From Nodosilinea sp. WJT8-NPBG4 (GTDB taxonomy: Bacteria; Cyanobacteriota; Cyanobacteriia; Phormidesmidales; Phormidesmidaceae): 64,000 bases of DNA. The stretch lies in NCBI GenBank assembly GCA_019359285.1, contig JAHHHQ010000025.1:124001-188000 (forward strand). The letters are read 5' to 3'. Both the position numbers and the translations under genes were made by a program. Shown here piece by piece: positions 8,577 to 17,764 of this stretch. Positions within the stretch are counted from its first letter, which is position 1; the number at the start of each line of letters is the position of its first letter. Under the pieces are notes generated by a model. The model was not told the origin of the DNA, made no database searches, and saw nothing but the letters and a program-made list of their open reading frames with translations.

Positions 8577-8660
8577 GGAGTTTGGGGATCGAGCCACTAC
8601 GGTTTGAACCCAGATTTGGCCAATGCAGTTTGGATACGGCATCCAAAATTTACTAATCTG

Positions 8661-8696
8661 AGACTGGGTAGACCCTTGACTACCCAGTCTCTTTTG
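8661..8696 (+). terminator. Terminator after psbH
   Basis: A perfect 11-bp stem (8661-8671 with 8680-8690) with an 8-base loop is followed by CTTTT. It lies 85 bp after the psbH stop and before tatA. Confidence 0.85.
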
Positions 8697-8769
8697 CCGT
8701 TTGATGCACGCATAGTTGATGTACAGCAGCCTGTAGTTTGCACAGCCGTCGTTACTCGGGAGTTGACCT

Positions 8770-9117
8770 ATGAACGTATTTGGTGTGGGTTTGCCAGAGA
8801 TGGCGCTAATCATGGTGCTGGCGCTGCTGGTCTTTGGCCCGAAAAAGCTGCCCGAAATCGGCCGCAGCATGGGAAAAGCCATCAAGGGCTTTCAAGAGGC
8901 TTCTCGGGAGTTTGAGGAGGAGTTCAAGAAGGAGGCCCAGCAAATTGAAAAGGCAGTGACTGCACCGATGAAGGCGACCTTAGAACCTGAATCGCCCAAG
9001 GTGCTGACACCCCCTGAGGTTGCCGCGAAGGTTGAACCCGAAATGGCTTCGCTGGAATCTAGTGACGCTAATGGCAGCCCTGCGGCTGAGCCAGCTGAAA
9101 CCGATTCTCCTGCTTAA
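8770..9117 (+). CDS. tatA: Sec-independent translocase protein TatA/E
   Basis: Pore-forming component of the twin-arginine export system in the cytoplasmic or thylakoid membrane. It has the short N-terminal helix (about 8-22, GLPEMALIMVLALLVF), the hinge motif FGPKKLPEIG (22-31), and the amphipathic helix (about 32-60, GRSMGKAIKGFQEASREF). The tail (60-115) is long, acidic and Pro/Ala-rich, as usual. Length 115 aa fits TatA. TatB would be longer in the helix, and the FGP/KLPE pattern fits the TatA/E type. It has GGGAG upstream of ATG 8770. pth begins 21 bp after its stop, so the two are probably co-transcribed. Confidence 0.92.
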   Translation: MNVFGVGLPEMALIMVLALLVFGPKKLPEIGRSMGKAIKGFQEASREFEEEFKKEAQQIEKAVTAPMKATLEPESPKVLTPPEVAAKVEPEMASLESSDANGSPAAEPAETDSPA

Positions 9118-9138
9118 GGTGATAGGGACCGTTGACCT

Positions 9139-9756
9139 ATGGCTGACGCAGCATCGCCTGCTCTCCCCTGCCTAATTGTGGGGTTGGGCAACCCGGGAGA
9201 CAAATATACAGGTACCCGCCACAACATTGGTTTTGAAGTAGTCGATCGCCTTTCTAAGGCCTGGGCCGTTTCTCTTAAAGAGGAGCGGCGATTTCAGGCC
9301 GAGTATGGAGCAGGGTTTGGGCCAACTCGCCAGAAAGTGTATCTGCTCAAACCGCTGACCTACATGAACCGCTCAGGCCAGTCGATGCGGGCGGTGCTCG
9401 ACTGGCTAAAGCTAGAGCCGAGTCAAGTGTTAGTGGTCTACGACGATATGGATTTGCCGGTGGGGCGGCTGCGACTGCGGCTGTCAGGCTCTGCTGGGGG
9501 GCATAACGGCATGAAGTCGGCGATCGCTCATCTCGGCACCCAAGATTTTCCGCGGCTGCGGGTTGGCATTGGAGCCAGCGAACGGGTTGGGGATCAAGCC
9601 GTTGTTTCCCATGTGCTGGGTAACTTTTCCAAAGCCGAACGCAGCACCCTAGATGGGGTAGTTGACACAACTCTGCGCGCGATTGAAAAAGCCCTCACCG
9701 ACGGGGTCGAAAAGGCAATGAGTCTCTACAACAGCGTGGACTTGAGCAGCAGTTAA
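9139..9756 (+). CDS. pth: Peptidyl-tRNA hydrolase
   Basis: Releases tRNA from peptidyl-tRNA that drops off the ribosome. The protein is 205 aa with the family motifs LIVGLGNPGDKYTGTRHNIGF (12-32), which includes the catalytic His28, LKPLTYMNRSGQS, VVYDDMDLPVGRLRLR and SAGGHNGMKSAI with the active-site Asn. It lies 21 bp downstream of tatA on the same strand. Confidence 0.96.
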   Translation: MADAASPALPCLIVGLGNPGDKYTGTRHNIGFEVVDRLSKAWAVSLKEERRFQAEYGAGFGPTRQKVYLLKPLTYMNRSGQSMRAVLDWLKLEPSQVLVVYDDMDLPVGRLRLRLSGSAGGHNGMKSAIAHLGTQDFPRLRVGIGASERVGDQAVVSHVLGNFSKAERSTLDGVVDTTLRAIEKALTDGVEKAMSLYNSVDLSSS

Positions 9757-9792
9757 GCCGCTCATTCCTTTGCCAGTCCTTTGAACAAAGTT

Positions 9793-10563
9793 CTAAACAG
9801 AAGTATGTTCAGAGATCAACTTCTGATAGGTTTTCACCATGCTGGGATCGTTCAGGAACAGCTCTAGGCGAACGTGACTGCACTGATTGAAAAGAACCTT
9901 TTCTAGCCGCGAGAGCTTTTGAGTTGCAGTTTGGGGGGTTTCAAACTCGTAAATAGTCCCCTTCAGACCATTTTTGCCGTCGAGAAGAATGGCCACTCTA
10001 ATTTTCTCGCAGTGAAGTTCTGGCCTTTGTTCAGCGGTGCCAAGAAATGTAATTGCATCTTGAATAGTTTCGAAGACGCCACTAGCGGTGATATCTCGAT
10101 CGCTGTCAGTCTGAACAGCAATTTCATGGCCTTGAATCTGAGTTTCTCCCAGGCTCACCTCGACGGGGGGAGTGTTGCTGCCGATATTCTCAATTACAAG
10201 CTTCTCTCGCCGCACGGGAATCTCCACCATCTCGGTTTCGACTACTCTGCGGACGCTGACCTCTCCCACCTTGACGCGCGTGCGATTGACGACTAGACGC
10301 TCTTCAACTAGCTGAATTGCCTGGCCGGCGTTAGGGGCAAATTCACGCTGCTCCCGATCGATATAGATAGTCTTCTTTTCGGAGTCTATAGTTGTGATGG
10401 AAGCGCTGGGAATAGTGACTTGATCAGTTCCGCCATCGCGGCCTATGAGCTGCACAATAAGAGAAAAATCTGTAGCCGTCGAAGGCTGAACACTAACCAC
10501 ATTGCCGATTAGATATCCTGAGCGATCGAAGACGTCACTGTTAATGAGGTGTTGTTGAGACAT
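9793..10563 (-). CDS. DUF2382 (YsnF/AvaK-type) stress-associated protein
   Basis: The 256-aa protein has an N-terminal PRC-barrel-like part (about 5-75, NSDVFDRSGYLIGNVVSV). A DUF2382 segment follows (about 85-150: VEERLVVNRTRVKVGEVSVRR, then VEIPVRREKLVIE). The C-terminal 100 residues match nothing I recognise. DUF2382 proteins are often stress-induced, but no biochemical role is known. The neighbouring upstream gene (10681-11676) is of the same family, and a hairpin at 10607-10640 lies between them. No signal peptide is seen. The start is ATG at 10563. Confidence 0.8.
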   Translation of the reverse strand: MSQQHLINSDVFDRSGYLIGNVVSVQPSTATDFSLIVQLIGRDGGTDQVTIPSASITTIDSEKKTIYIDREQREFAPNAGQAIQLVEERLVVNRTRVKVGEVSVRRVVETEMVEIPVRREKLVIENIGSNTPPVEVSLGETQIQGHEIAVQTDSDRDITASGVFETIQDAITFLGTAEQRPELHCEKIRVAILLDGKNGLKGTIYEFETPQTATQKLSRLEKVLFNQCSHVRLELFLNDPSMVKTYQKLISEHTSV

Positions 10564-10606
10564 TGTGAGGCGTAAGTAAGCTAATAATTAATAATTGCCA
10601 TAGATA

Positions 10607-10640
10607 CTAAGAGGACGCAGCCGTGGCTACGCCCTCTTAG
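10607..10640. repeat. Intercistronic hairpin between the two DUF2382 genes
   Basis: The arms 10607-10617 and 10630-10640 pair over 11 bp with one mismatch, around a GCAGCCGTGGCTAC core. There is no U tract on either strand, so this is more a structured spacer than a terminator. Confidence 0.45.
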
Positions 10641-10680
10641 AGCAGACGGAGATACTAACGTTTATCTCCTAGGTCAAACC

Positions 10681-11676
10681 CTATCGATCGATTCTAGGGT
10701 TGCCGTCGGTGTTGATGTCTAGCTCTTCACGACGGATCTCTTCGCGCGAGCGGATTAGCTCACGGTCAGTTTCCTTGTGAACATCAACTTCTTCGCGAAC
10801 AAAGGCCTCTTTCTCAACGTTAACTTGCTCTTCGTAGACTTCCATCCGAGCCACTTCTTGGTTCTCAAAGACGTGATCGGTGCCTACGGCGGGCTGGTCA
10901 GCAACGGTGCGTCTTTCGATCACAACGCGCTCTTTCTCGATCGGCTCAGAGACCTCGGCGGTTTGAGTTTCGATGCGCTTGCCCACAACGACTTCGCCCA
11001 CTTTGGCGCGGTTACGGTGAGCTACTAGGCGCTCTTCATACAGCCGTAGAGGACCATGGTTGTCTTCTTCGCTTAAACCATAGAAGCTGGGTTCGCGATC
11101 GTACGGAGTGGGAGTTGTCTGAGCAACTTCCTGAGTAGCCATGGTCTCGCGAATATTGTTGACCCCTTGGGTATTGCCAACAGTGGTCTGAGTGCGCTGC
11201 TGGTCTACCTCGAGAGGATTCATCCGGTCAGAATCTAGGGGATTCATATTGGAGGCATCGTTCGGTGCAGCATAGGTGCTACCCAGAAACTGACGGCTAG
11301 AGCGGCCTTGGGCCAAGGGTTGATACTGACCTCTAACTTGCTCTTCGTAGCGCTCGTCTACGACGGTGTCGTCTTTGTACTCAGGCAGGTTTTCAACTTG
11401 GGTTTTAGACAGGCCGTTTACATACACGCGGGTGTTTTCGTAGTCAAACCGGGCTACGCCGACGGGAACTAAAACGCTTTTCCCAAAGATCCACGGGCCG
11501 GTGTCAACTACTAGATAACGAAAACGCCCGGATTCGTCTACAAGCAGATCTTTGGCGGTACCGACTTTGTCTTCGCCTTGGGCATAAACGGAATAGGAAC
11601 TAATGTCTCCCATTTGTCCGTCAGCAAGGGTTTCTTTATAGTTGGGGTAGTAATCTTTGAGATGGTACAAAGCCAT
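10681..11676 (-). CDS. PRC-barrel and DUF2382 domain protein
   Basis: The 331-aa cytoplasmic protein has an N-terminal PRC-barrel at about residues 15-105 (YSVYAQGEDKVGTAKDLLVD, then FRYLVVDTG). A Gln/Asn/Pro-rich linker (about 125-205) follows. The C-terminal DUF2382 (about 215-275: LYEERLVAHRNRAKVGEVVVG) leads into a highly charged Glu/Arg tail with repeated heptad-like EEVDVHKET patterns. I start it at ATG 11676: AGGAGGA lies just upstream, and the 64 extra codons of open frame before it have no family support. The family is linked to stress tolerance; the reaction is unknown. It is upstream of a paralogous gene on the same strand. Confidence 0.85.
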   Translation of the reverse strand: MALYHLKDYYPNYKETLADGQMGDISSYSVYAQGEDKVGTAKDLLVDESGRFRYLVVDTGPWIFGKSVLVPVGVARFDYENTRVYVNGLSKTQVENLPEYKDDTVVDERYEEQVRGQYQPLAQGRSSRQFLGSTYAAPNDASNMNPLDSDRMNPLEVDQQRTQTTVGNTQGVNNIRETMATQEVAQTTPTPYDREPSFYGLSEEDNHGPLRLYEERLVAHRNRAKVGEVVVGKRIETQTAEVSEPIEKERVVIERRTVADQPAVGTDHVFENQEVARMEVYEEQVNVEKEAFVREEVDVHKETDRELIRSREEIRREELDINTDGNPRIDR

Positions 11677-12084
11677 ATTTGAGTCCTCCTGATAAATTTG
11701 TCTTGGTGTCATCCTAAGGCCCAGGTTGATTGGTCTTATCGGCCAATAGAAATACGATTGAACTCTCGATAGGCATAGTTTTGTCGTTGTTGTTAATTCT
11801 GGTTTGCTTCGTAGTGCTACTTTGCTGCGCGGTGCTACGGCTTGGAGATTCAAACTGGGTATTGCCACAACAGAGTTGCACTAGGTTTGTTTTCACGGTG
11901 GGCTGATGGCTGACTCGCATCGTTTGAGAGCTAATCTTTTGGCAGCTGCCAACACAACAGCAGCAACAATTTCTGCGGCTTCAGCACCGTTTGCACAGTG
12001 GATCATGCATTTCGGTTAAGAGCTTTCGTCCGGCGCTATAGGAGACGGTAAACTACTTATTCTTTCCTTAACCTAAGAACTAAG
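11677..12084. other. Divergent intergenic region, DUF2382 gene / sulP
   Basis: About 400 bp without a supported gene. It must hold promoters for both neighbours. It contains scattered CAGC/GCTG-rich bases near 11940-11980 but no clear hairpin or known operator. Confidence 0.5.
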
Positions 12085-13794
12085 TTGACTGTAAAACCCA
12101 AGCATTCTCCTTTCTATGGCTTGCTACCCGGGTTGGAACGCCTGCGCCATTACCCTAGGGCCTGGCTGCGTCAGGACTGCTTAGCGGGTGTTACCGTGGC
12201 GGCCTATCTCATTCCCCAGTGCATGGCCTACGGGGAACTGGCGGGAGTTGGCCCAGTGCAAGGGTTATGGGCAATTTTGCCGGCGCTGCTGCTGTATACC
12301 CTGGTGGGTACGTCATCTCAGCTCTCGGTAGGGCCAGAGTCGAGCACTGCGGTGATGACGGCGGTGGCGATCGCCCCTCTGGCGGCAACCTCTGGCACGG
12401 ACTACACCGTTTTGGCGTCTTTGCTAGCCTGTGCGGTGGGAGTACTGTGCTTGGTGGGCTATGTGGCCCGCTTAGGATTTTTGGCCGATCTGCTGTCAAA
12501 GCCGATTTTAATTGGCTATATGGCTGGGGTCGCTGTGATTATGATCGCCGGGCAGCTAAGCCGAGTGAGCGGTATACCTATTGAAGCTAAGTCGGTGGCG
12601 GGGCAGCTGGCGGAATTTTGGAGCCACCTGGGTCAGGCTCACGGGCCAACGCTGGCGGTAGGGGGCCTTGTTCTGGTGTTTTTGTTCGCGGTGCAGGCCC
12701 GGTTCTCACAGCTACCCGGGCCGCTGCTGGCGGTGCTGCTGGCGACCGGCATAGTGGCGTTGCTGGGTCTAGATCAGCAGGGAGTCAGAGTTGTGGGCGA
12801 AATTCCGGCGGGGCTACCTCGTTTTGTCGTGCCGCTGGCCTCTCGCCAGGAGGTGCAACAGATTTTGACGGCGGCGGTGGGAATTGCGATCGTCGGTTAC
12901 TCAGACAATGTGCTGACGGCACGGGCGTTGGCAGCCCGCAACCACCAAGGCATAGACGCCAACCAGGAGCTATTTGCCCTGGGGGTGGCCAATCTAGGCG
13001 GGGGACTGATGCAGGGCTTTCCGGTGAGCAGCAGCGCTAGCCGGGCGGCCATTGGCGACTCTATGGGCAGTAAGAGTCAGGTTTATTCGCTGGCGGCCTT
13101 TGGGGTCGTGCTGGGGGTGCTGCTGTTTTTGCGACCTCTATTGGCGATGTTTCCCACGGCGGCCCTGGGAGCGCTAGTGATTTTTGCCGCCACTAAACTA
13201 GTGGATATTCCTGAGTTTCTGAGGCTTAGGGCGTTTCGCCAGGGCGATTTTGCTCTGGCTCTGGCGACGACAATAGGGGTGTTGGCGACGGATCTGCTGG
13301 TGGGGGTGGCGATCGCCGTCGGACTCTCTGTCATCGAACTTTTTGCTCGCATCGCCCGCCCCCACGATGCGGTCATGGGTAAAGTACCCAATATTGCAGG
13401 TCTTCACGATGTCACGGACTGGCCAGGAGCCACCACGATTCCGGGACTGGTGATCTACCGCTACGATGCCCCGCTGTTCTTTGCCAACTCGGTGGACTTC
13501 CAGCGCCGCATTTTGGCGGTAATTGAGGCTGAAGCAACGCCAGTAGAGTGGTTCGTCATCAATACCGAGGCCATGGTCGAGATCGACATCACCGCCGCCG
13601 ACATGCTGGTGGAGTTGTACGAAGAGCTGAGAAAGCGAGGCATTACCCTGGCGATGGCGCGGGTTAAGCGCGACCTCTACGCCCAGCTTCAGCGATCGGG
13701 CTTGCTAGATTTGATGGGTACCGAGCATATTTTCTTTACGCTGCCGAGTGCGATCGATGGGTTTCACCAGCGCCACTGTAGCCAAGATTCTTAA
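12085..13794 (+). CDS. SulP-family anion transporter with STAS domain
   Basis: Predicted inner-membrane importer of sulfate or another anion such as bicarbonate. The 569-aa protein starts with the SulP signature RAWLRQDCLAGVTVAAYLIPQCMAYGELAGV (about 26-56). About 11 hydrophobic segments follow up to residue 430, including LSVGPESSTAV and the FPVSSSASRAAIGDSMGSKSQ segment. A C-terminal STAS domain sits at about 445-555 (PGLVIYRYDAPLFFANSVDFQ). The start is TTG at 12085; no ATG precedes the first helix in frame, so TTG is plausible. BicA-type bicarbonate transporters belong to the same superfamily, but I cannot assign the substrate. Confidence 0.88.
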   Translation: MTVKPKHSPFYGLLPGLERLRHYPRAWLRQDCLAGVTVAAYLIPQCMAYGELAGVGPVQGLWAILPALLLYTLVGTSSQLSVGPESSTAVMTAVAIAPLAATSGTDYTVLASLLACAVGVLCLVGYVARLGFLADLLSKPILIGYMAGVAVIMIAGQLSRVSGIPIEAKSVAGQLAEFWSHLGQAHGPTLAVGGLVLVFLFAVQARFSQLPGPLLAVLLATGIVALLGLDQQGVRVVGEIPAGLPRFVVPLASRQEVQQILTAAVGIAIVGYSDNVLTARALAARNHQGIDANQELFALGVANLGGGLMQGFPVSSSASRAAIGDSMGSKSQVYSLAAFGVVLGVLLFLRPLLAMFPTAALGALVIFAATKLVDIPEFLRLRAFRQGDFALALATTIGVLATDLLVGVAIAVGLSVIELFARIARPHDAVMGKVPNIAGLHDVTDWPGATTIPGLVIYRYDAPLFFANSVDFQRRILAVIEAEATPVEWFVINTEAMVEIDITAADMLVELYEELRKRGITLAMARVKRDLYAQLQRSGLLDLMGTEHIFFTLPSAIDGFHQRHCSQDS

Positions 13795-13809
13795 TCCCAA
13801 ATACCAAAA

Positions 13810-13842
13810 AGAACCCAGGGTTTTCACAAAACCCTGGGTTCT
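13810..13842. terminator. Bidirectional terminator between sulP and the M3 peptidase gene
   Basis: A perfect 15-bp stem (13810-13824 with 13828-13842) ends in A/T runs on both sides of a 3-base loop. It lies between two convergent genes and can serve both. Confidence 0.85.
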
Positions 13843-13866
13843 AATCTATCTCTCGGCGAAGCCCTG

Positions 13867-15951
13867 CTAAGCGGCCACTAGACCGCGGTGGCGGAGCAGA
13901 GCCTGGGTGCTGGGTTCGCGACCCCGAAAGGCCTTAAACACCTCCATTGGATGGCGACTGCCGCCCAGGGCGAGCACCGTGTCGCGGAAGCGGCGACCGG
14001 TGGCGGCGATCGCACCCTCGTCGTTCAGCCCTGCTTCTTCAAAGGCGGCAAAGGCGTCGGCGCTCAGCACCTCGGCCCAGAAGTAGCTGTAGTAGCCTGC
14101 CGCATAGCCTCCCGCAAAAATGTGGGTAAAGGCGCAGAGGAAGGCATCCTCGGGCAGGGGCTTGAGAATAGAAGACTGCTCGGCAATGCGCTGGCTGACG
14201 GTAGTCACCGTTTCGCCACTGCCAGGACGGTAGCGGTGGTGCAGCTCAATGTCGGTCCAGCCAAAGCGCACCTGGCGCAGAATAGCACTGCCGGTCATGA
14301 AAGTACGGGCAGCGACGATCTTCTGGTAGAGATCTTCCGGCAGAGGCGCGCCGGTGTCGACATGGCGGGCCAAGGTGAGCAGGGTGTCGCGGTGGTAGCA
14401 CCAGTTCTCCATAAACTGACTGGGCAGCTCGACGGCGTCCCACTCCACATTGTTAATGCCTGCGGCACCAGTGAAGTCAACCTTGGTCAGCATGTGCTGG
14501 AGGCCGTGGCCAAACTCATGGAACAGGGTTTCCACATCGCGGAAGGTCATCAGGCTGGGTTTGCCGTCCACTGGGGGAGCCTGGTTGCACACCAGGTAGG
14601 CCACGGGCAGACGCACCTGATCGTTGATCTTGCCCCGATTGATACAGTCATCCATCCAGGCGCCGCCGCGCTTTTCGGCGGGGCGGCTGTAGGGGTCGAG
14701 GTAGAAGTGGGCAATGGGGTCGCCGCTGCTATTTAGCACCTGGAAGTAACGCACGTCGGGGTGCCACACTGGAGCTTCGCCGTCAGCGGGGGCAATGGTG
14801 ACATCAAAGATGCGGTGGGCCAAGGCAAATAGGCCGTCGAGCACCTGGGGCAGCGGAAAGTAGGGGCGCAGCTCTTCGTCGTTGAGTCCGTACTTTTCTT
14901 CGCGAATGCGCTCGGCCCAAAAAGCAGTATCCCAGTGGGTGAGGCTGTTGGCCTCGGCGGCTCCCTTAGATTGAGCGAAGGCTTTGAGTTCCTCAAGCTC
15001 CTTCACGGCAGTGTCGTAGCTGGCCACCCGCAGCTCGCCCATCAGCTTTTCGATCGCCTCGACAGAGGGAGCCATCTTGCGGGCCAGGCTGAGGTCAGCG
15101 TAGGTGGCGTAGCCCAGCAGGTTGGCCATTTCGTGGCGCAGCTCAAGAATTTTCTCGATGTTGGGGCTGTTGTCGAGATCGCCCTCGGAGGCGCGGGTGA
15201 CAAAGGCACGGTAGAGCTGTTCGCGCAGGTCGCGGCGGCGGCTGTGCTGCATGAACGGGCCAAAGCTGGGGTAGTCCAGCGTGATCCGCCAGGGGCCAGC
15301 GGCGGCGGTGGCGCTTTCGTCGCCGGCATCGCGAGCGGTCTGGGCGGCCTGGGCCAGCAGGCTCGGGGGTAGCCCGTCGATGTCTTCAGGGGTGGTGAGG
15401 TTGAGGCTAAAGGCCTTGGTGGCATCGAGCACGTTATTGGAGAACTTGTTGGTGAGTTCAGCTAGGGATTGCTGAATTTCGTTAAAGCGGTCTTTTTCAG
15501 CCCCCTCTAGGCCCACCCCCGACAGTTCGGCCTCACGGATCGAGGATTCGACGATGCGCTGCTGAGCCGGGTCGAAGCTGGCCCACTGGTCGCTGGCGCG
15601 GAGCTGTTTGAAGGCTTCGTAAATGGGCTTGCTCTGGCCCAGACGGGTGGCAAACTGCACCAGGGGCGGCTGCACCTCCTCGTAGGCAGCGCGCAGCTCG
15701 GGACTATTTTTCACCCCCATCAGGTGGCCGACAATGCCCCAGCTCCAGCCCAGGCGCTCTTCGATGCGGGTGAGGGGTTCAACTAAGCCATCCCAGGTGG
15801 GGGTGACTTGGGCTTCTAGGGTTTCTAGGGCGGTAGTGAGGTCGTCAAGTAGAGCGGTAATGCCGGGCACGATGTGGGCTGTGTCGATGCTGTCGAAGGG
15901 AGGTAGACCGGCACCAATCAGGAGGGGGTTTTGCAAGACGGTAGCTGTCAT
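13867..15951 (-). CDS. prlC: M3 family oligopeptidase A
   Basis: Zinc metallopeptidase that degrades short peptides in the cytoplasm, including cleaved signal peptides. The 694-aa protein has the family length. The zinc motif HEFGH is at 478-482, and the third zinc ligand Glu lies in EWDAVELPSQFMENW about 25 residues on. The N-terminal part begins with the PPFDSIDTAHIVPGI pattern seen in oligopeptidase A. The start is ATG at 15951. It converges on sulP with a shared terminator. The gene symbol follows the E. coli name; cyanobacterial orthologues are usually just called M3 peptidases. Confidence 0.93.
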   Translation of the reverse strand: MTATVLQNPLLIGAGLPPFDSIDTAHIVPGITALLDDLTTALETLEAQVTPTWDGLVEPLTRIEERLGWSWGIVGHLMGVKNSPELRAAYEEVQPPLVQFATRLGQSKPIYEAFKQLRASDQWASFDPAQQRIVESSIREAELSGVGLEGAEKDRFNEIQQSLAELTNKFSNNVLDATKAFSLNLTTPEDIDGLPPSLLAQAAQTARDAGDESATAAAGPWRITLDYPSFGPFMQHSRRRDLREQLYRAFVTRASEGDLDNSPNIEKILELRHEMANLLGYATYADLSLARKMAPSVEAIEKLMGELRVASYDTAVKELEELKAFAQSKGAAEANSLTHWDTAFWAERIREEKYGLNDEELRPYFPLPQVLDGLFALAHRIFDVTIAPADGEAPVWHPDVRYFQVLNSSGDPIAHFYLDPYSRPAEKRGGAWMDDCINRGKINDQVRLPVAYLVCNQAPPVDGKPSLMTFRDVETLFHEFGHGLQHMLTKVDFTGAAGINNVEWDAVELPSQFMENWCYHRDTLLTLARHVDTGAPLPEDLYQKIVAARTFMTGSAILRQVRFGWTDIELHHRYRPGSGETVTTVSQRIAEQSSILKPLPEDAFLCAFTHIFAGGYAAGYYSYFWAEVLSADAFAAFEEAGLNDEGAIAATGRRFRDTVLALGGSRHPMEVFKAFRGREPSTQALLRHRGLVAA

Positions 15952-16242
15952 AGTCGCAGAATCAATGGAGGTAGGAGGGACAAAAACGATAAAACTAACT
16001 GGGCCGGGCGATTCTCCTCTGGAGAGGCTTTGTCAACGCCCTAAAGCCCCTAGGGCCGCTGGTGAGGCGGCAAACATTTTAGTAGGTAATGGGTTTAGTC
16101 GAAGTCATTATGAGTTTGCTTTATAGTGTATCTCAATTTGCTATGTGCCGCACTCTTTGAGGGGCAGGCTGTCAATTACCATAGCCTTTATTTGAGGACT
16201 GAGCCGATTTCTGTCGGGGCCTGAGCCCTGTCTGAGGTGTTA

Positions 16243-17064
16243 ATGCGAAATAGCTCGTTTCGGCGGATTGTTACGGGAATTATCTTCTTCTCGCTGACGG
16301 TGGTGGGGGCGGTAATTGGCTATATGGTGGCGGGCTGGAACTTCCTTGACGCTATCTATATGGTAGTGATCACCATCTTTGGAGTGGGCTATGGGGAAGT
16401 GCAGCCCCTGACCTCGCCGCCGCTCAAGGTATTTACAATTTTTGTGATTATCGCGGGAGCCCTGTCGGTGGCCTACATCGTGTCGGGCTTCGTGCAGATG
16501 ATTACCGAAGGGGAGATTCATCGAGCCCTCAACGTGAAACGCATGACAAAAGAGATCTCCAGCCTGGAAGACCACGTGATTATCTGCGGCTTTGGCCGCA
16601 TTGGCCAGCTGGTGGCCCGCAAGCTGAAGCGCGATCGCCAGCCGTTTATCATTGTTGACAACGACCCTGAGCGGGTGGTCCTAGCCAAGGAGCAGGGCTA
16701 TTTAATCTATCAGGGCAACGCCACTGACGAAACCGCCTTAGAGGCAGCGGGCATCCTCCGGGCCAAATCGCTAGCGACGGTGTTGCCCAACGACGCTGCC
16801 AACGTGTTCATTACCCTCACGGCGCGGGAGATGAACTCAGCCCTAATGATTTTGGCTCGAGGGGAAATGCCCTCCACCGAGAAAAAGCTGCGGCTGGCGG
16901 GGGCCAACCATGTGGTGCTGCCCGCCAGCATTAGCGCCCTGCGCATAGCTCACCTGATCAGCCACCCATCAGCGGTGGACTTTTTATCGCAGACCGATGG
17001 CCAGCACGGGCTCAACGAGTTTTTGGCGGAGCTAGATATTCAGCTGAATGGAGCTGGTGATTGA
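16243..17064 (+). CDS. Potassium channel with RCK (TrkA-N) domain, N-terminal part of a frameshifted gene
   Basis: Two-TM channel subunit: helix 1 (about 10-32, VTGIIFFSLTVVGAVIGYMV), pore with a GVGYGE filter (about 46-51; usual motif is GYGD), and helix 2 (about 62-85). A Rossmann RCK/TrkA-N domain follows from about 105, with HVIICGFGRIGQLVARKL and IIVDNDPERV. It starts at ATG 16243 with GAGG 5 nt upstream. The frame runs into TGA at 17062, exactly where homologues continue into the C-terminal RCK domain. That missing domain is encoded in the next frame (17048-17305). The frames fuse if one A of the AA in CTGAATGG (about 17045-17048) is removed. Confidence 0.82.
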   Translation: MRNSSFRRIVTGIIFFSLTVVGAVIGYMVAGWNFLDAIYMVVITIFGVGYGEVQPLTSPPLKVFTIFVIIAGALSVAYIVSGFVQMITEGEIHRALNVKRMTKEISSLEDHVIICGFGRIGQLVARKLKRDRQPFIIVDNDPERVVLAKEQGYLIYQGNATDETALEAAGILRAKSLATVLPNDAANVFITLTAREMNSALMILARGEMPSTEKKLRLAGANHVVLPASISALRIAHLISHPSAVDFLSQTDGQHGLNEFLAELDIQLNGAGD

Positions 17065-17305
17065 TGCTGCCTCACCGCTGATTGGCGGCACTATTGGCGA
17101 CATCGAGGTCAAGGGCCAGGGCACGTTTATTACCGTGGCCCTGCGCCGGGCCGACGGTGAGGTGATCATTCACCCCAGCCGGGCTACTTATCTGGCCCTA
17201 GGTGACTCAATTATTTTGATGGGCCACCAGGGGGATATGCCTAACTTTGCCCAGCAGGACGCGATGAAGAAGGAGATGCGGTATCGGGGGGCAAGGTTGC
17301 GATAG
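17048..17305 (+). CDS. RCK C-terminal (TrkA-C) domain, 3' part of the frameshifted channel gene
   Basis: The 85-aa open frame begins MELVIDAASPLIGGTIGDIEVKG and matches the TrkA-C/RCK-C domain, which binds regulatory ligands in K+ channels. In intact relatives this sequence follows directly after the FLAELDIQ segment of the upstream frame. The two frames overlap by 17 bp, with the ATG inside the upstream gene, so three explanations are open: translation as a separate subunit by coupling, a recent frameshift mutation, or a sequencing error in the AA pair. Confidence 0.7.
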   Translation: MELVIDAASPLIGGTIGDIEVKGQGTFITVALRRADGEVIIHPSRATYLALGDSIILMGHQGDMPNFAQQDAMKKEMRYRGARLR

Positions 17306-17406
17306 AGAGTGGATGGGTAGGGGGTAAGGGGTAGGGGGTGGATGAGTAGGGGTAGGGAGTGGATGGTATTTTCTCACCCTCTACCCCTTACCCTTCATCC
17401 CTCACT
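17306..17406. repeat. Purine/pyrimidine-mirrored foldback (GGTAGGGG-type)
   Basis: A purine-rich arm with several GGGTAGGGG-like units (about 17311-17366) is followed by its approximate inverted copy (about 17374-17400). It lies between convergent genes and may end transcription on both strands. Short direct repetition inside the arm suggests slippage growth. Confidence 0.55.
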
Positions 17407-17764
17407 CAGGGATCGATACCGTTACTGCGGCGATCGCCACATACATATCGTCGTTCTTGTCGTCTAGCTCAGGGATGGCGCGACCGGCGACCACCATGCC
17501 GCCGTCCTTGAGCACCAGAGTCTTTTGGCCAAAGGGCAGCACCGCCAGCACCTCATCTTGCCGTACCTGGTCGGGGTAGGGGACAGCTACTTGCACTTCA
17601 ACCAGCATCTCGTTGGGGTGGCTGAGGCCAGCGACTTCCCAGACGCCGGGGAGGGCGTTGTGGGCGATCGCATTGCGCACCGCTCGCGCTGCCGCCACGG
17701 TGGGGTCTTGGCCGTGCTGATCGACGCCCATACCCATTTCAATAATTAGTCGCTTGTGGGCCAC
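17402..17764 (-). CDS. Lin0512 family protein
   Basis: Conserved protein of unknown function; the 120-aa length is typical. It begins AHKRLIIEMGMGVDQHGQDPTVAAARAVRNAIAHN, the family signature. It continues with VEVQVAVPYPDQVRQDEVLAVLPFG and VVAGRAIPELDDKNDDMYVAIAAVTV. The protein is soluble with no signal peptide. Its stop lies next to the purine/pyrimidine foldback, and its start is ATG at 17764. No role can be assigned from the neighbours (K+ channel, cyanophycinase). Confidence 0.85.
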   Translation of the reverse strand: MAHKRLIIEMGMGVDQHGQDPTVAAARAVRNAIAHNALPGVWEVAGLSHPNEMLVEVQVAVPYPDQVRQDEVLAVLPFGQKTLVLKDGGMVVAGRAIPELDDKNDDMYVAIAAVTVSIPE

